Assembly (NCBI GenBank): GCA_039105265.1
Contig: JAPFFF010000011.1
Coordinates: 248,001-312,000, forward strand
From: Tritrichomonas musculus
Lineage: Eukaryota; Parabasalia; Tritrichomonadida; Tritrichomonadidae
Direction: 5' to 3'
DNA length: 64,000 bases
The notes under the pieces are model-generated. The model was not told where the DNA came from. It worked only from the letters and a program-made list of their open reading frames with translations, and did not search any database. The position numbers and the translations under genes were made by a program. Shown here piece after piece: positions 63,879-64,000 of this stretch. Positions within the stretch are counted from its first letter, which is position 1. Every line of letters begins with the position of its first letter.

Positions 63879-64000
63879 ATCGATATAGTGTAAGTTATGA
63901 AATTGTTCCCGAAGCCACTTATTCTTAGGATTTCCTGCTCTGTTTTTCCTTAGTGGGAATTGTTGGTAGTAAGCAAGGTCATGTGGGAATTTAGAGACGG
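63879..64000. other. possible host flanking sequence
   Basis: If A ends at 63878, these 122 bases are the chromosome (or yet another element) into which A inserted. I see no gene, repeat or RNA signal in them. Confidence 0.4.

Noticed and set aside
1-64000. One continuous giant-virus-like genome of over 60 kb
   Set aside because: Capsid, ATPase and integrase genes each occur three times, and the inverted repeats close two complete elements; nested Mavericks explain this better.

Overview
The window is almost entirely made of three Maverick/Polinton-type virus-like transposons nested inside one another. The host is most likely Trichomonas vaginalis or a close trichomonad. The reasons are the large intron-free Maverick genes, the AT-rich compact layout, 5'-AGTAGT...ACTACT-3' element ends, and (from general knowledge) the abundance of Mavericks in that genome. 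No species marker gene is present, so the host is an inference.

Layout. Element A (outermost) covers 1-6698 and 54449 to about 63878; its left end lies before the window. Element B (middle) covers 6699-54448 and has 252-bp terminal inverted repeats with one mismatch seen. It sits inside A's small minor-capsid-like gene, between the halves 6443-6698 and 54449-54581. Element C (inner) covers 19612-43542, about 23.9 kb. It is flanked by a perfect 6-bp duplication AACGTT and sits inside B's DNA polymerase gene, between the halves 17649-19611 and 43549-44756. Insertion order was therefore A, then B, then C.

Gene content. C looks complete. It carries a protein-primed type family-B DNA polymerase (PolB) with an embedded HNH-like domain, an rve-type integrase, a packaging ATPase, a double-jelly-roll major capsid protein, a small minor-capsid-like protein, a fibre-like protein, a KilA-N protein and a set of small conserved proteins. 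A carries homologues of most of these, with one five-gene block inverted relative to C. B belongs to a different lineage. It has two giant fibre-like paralogues, a penton-like protein, a GIY-YIG protein, two HNH proteins and its own capsid protein, ATPase and integrase. B's integrase has Asn where the catalytic Glu is expected. I recognised no adenain-type cysteine protease in any element.

Other signals. Many start codons in all three elements are preceded by a T-tract (often ATTTTTG) about 10-20 nt upstream, which looks like an element-encoded promoter. Several families of short palindromes lie in frame inside unrelated genes. One is a clean insertion of roughly ten codons in A's ATPase relative to C's. 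A tRNA-like stretch with A-box, B-box and oligo-T signals lies upstream of C's polymerase. The last ~120 bases may be host flank.
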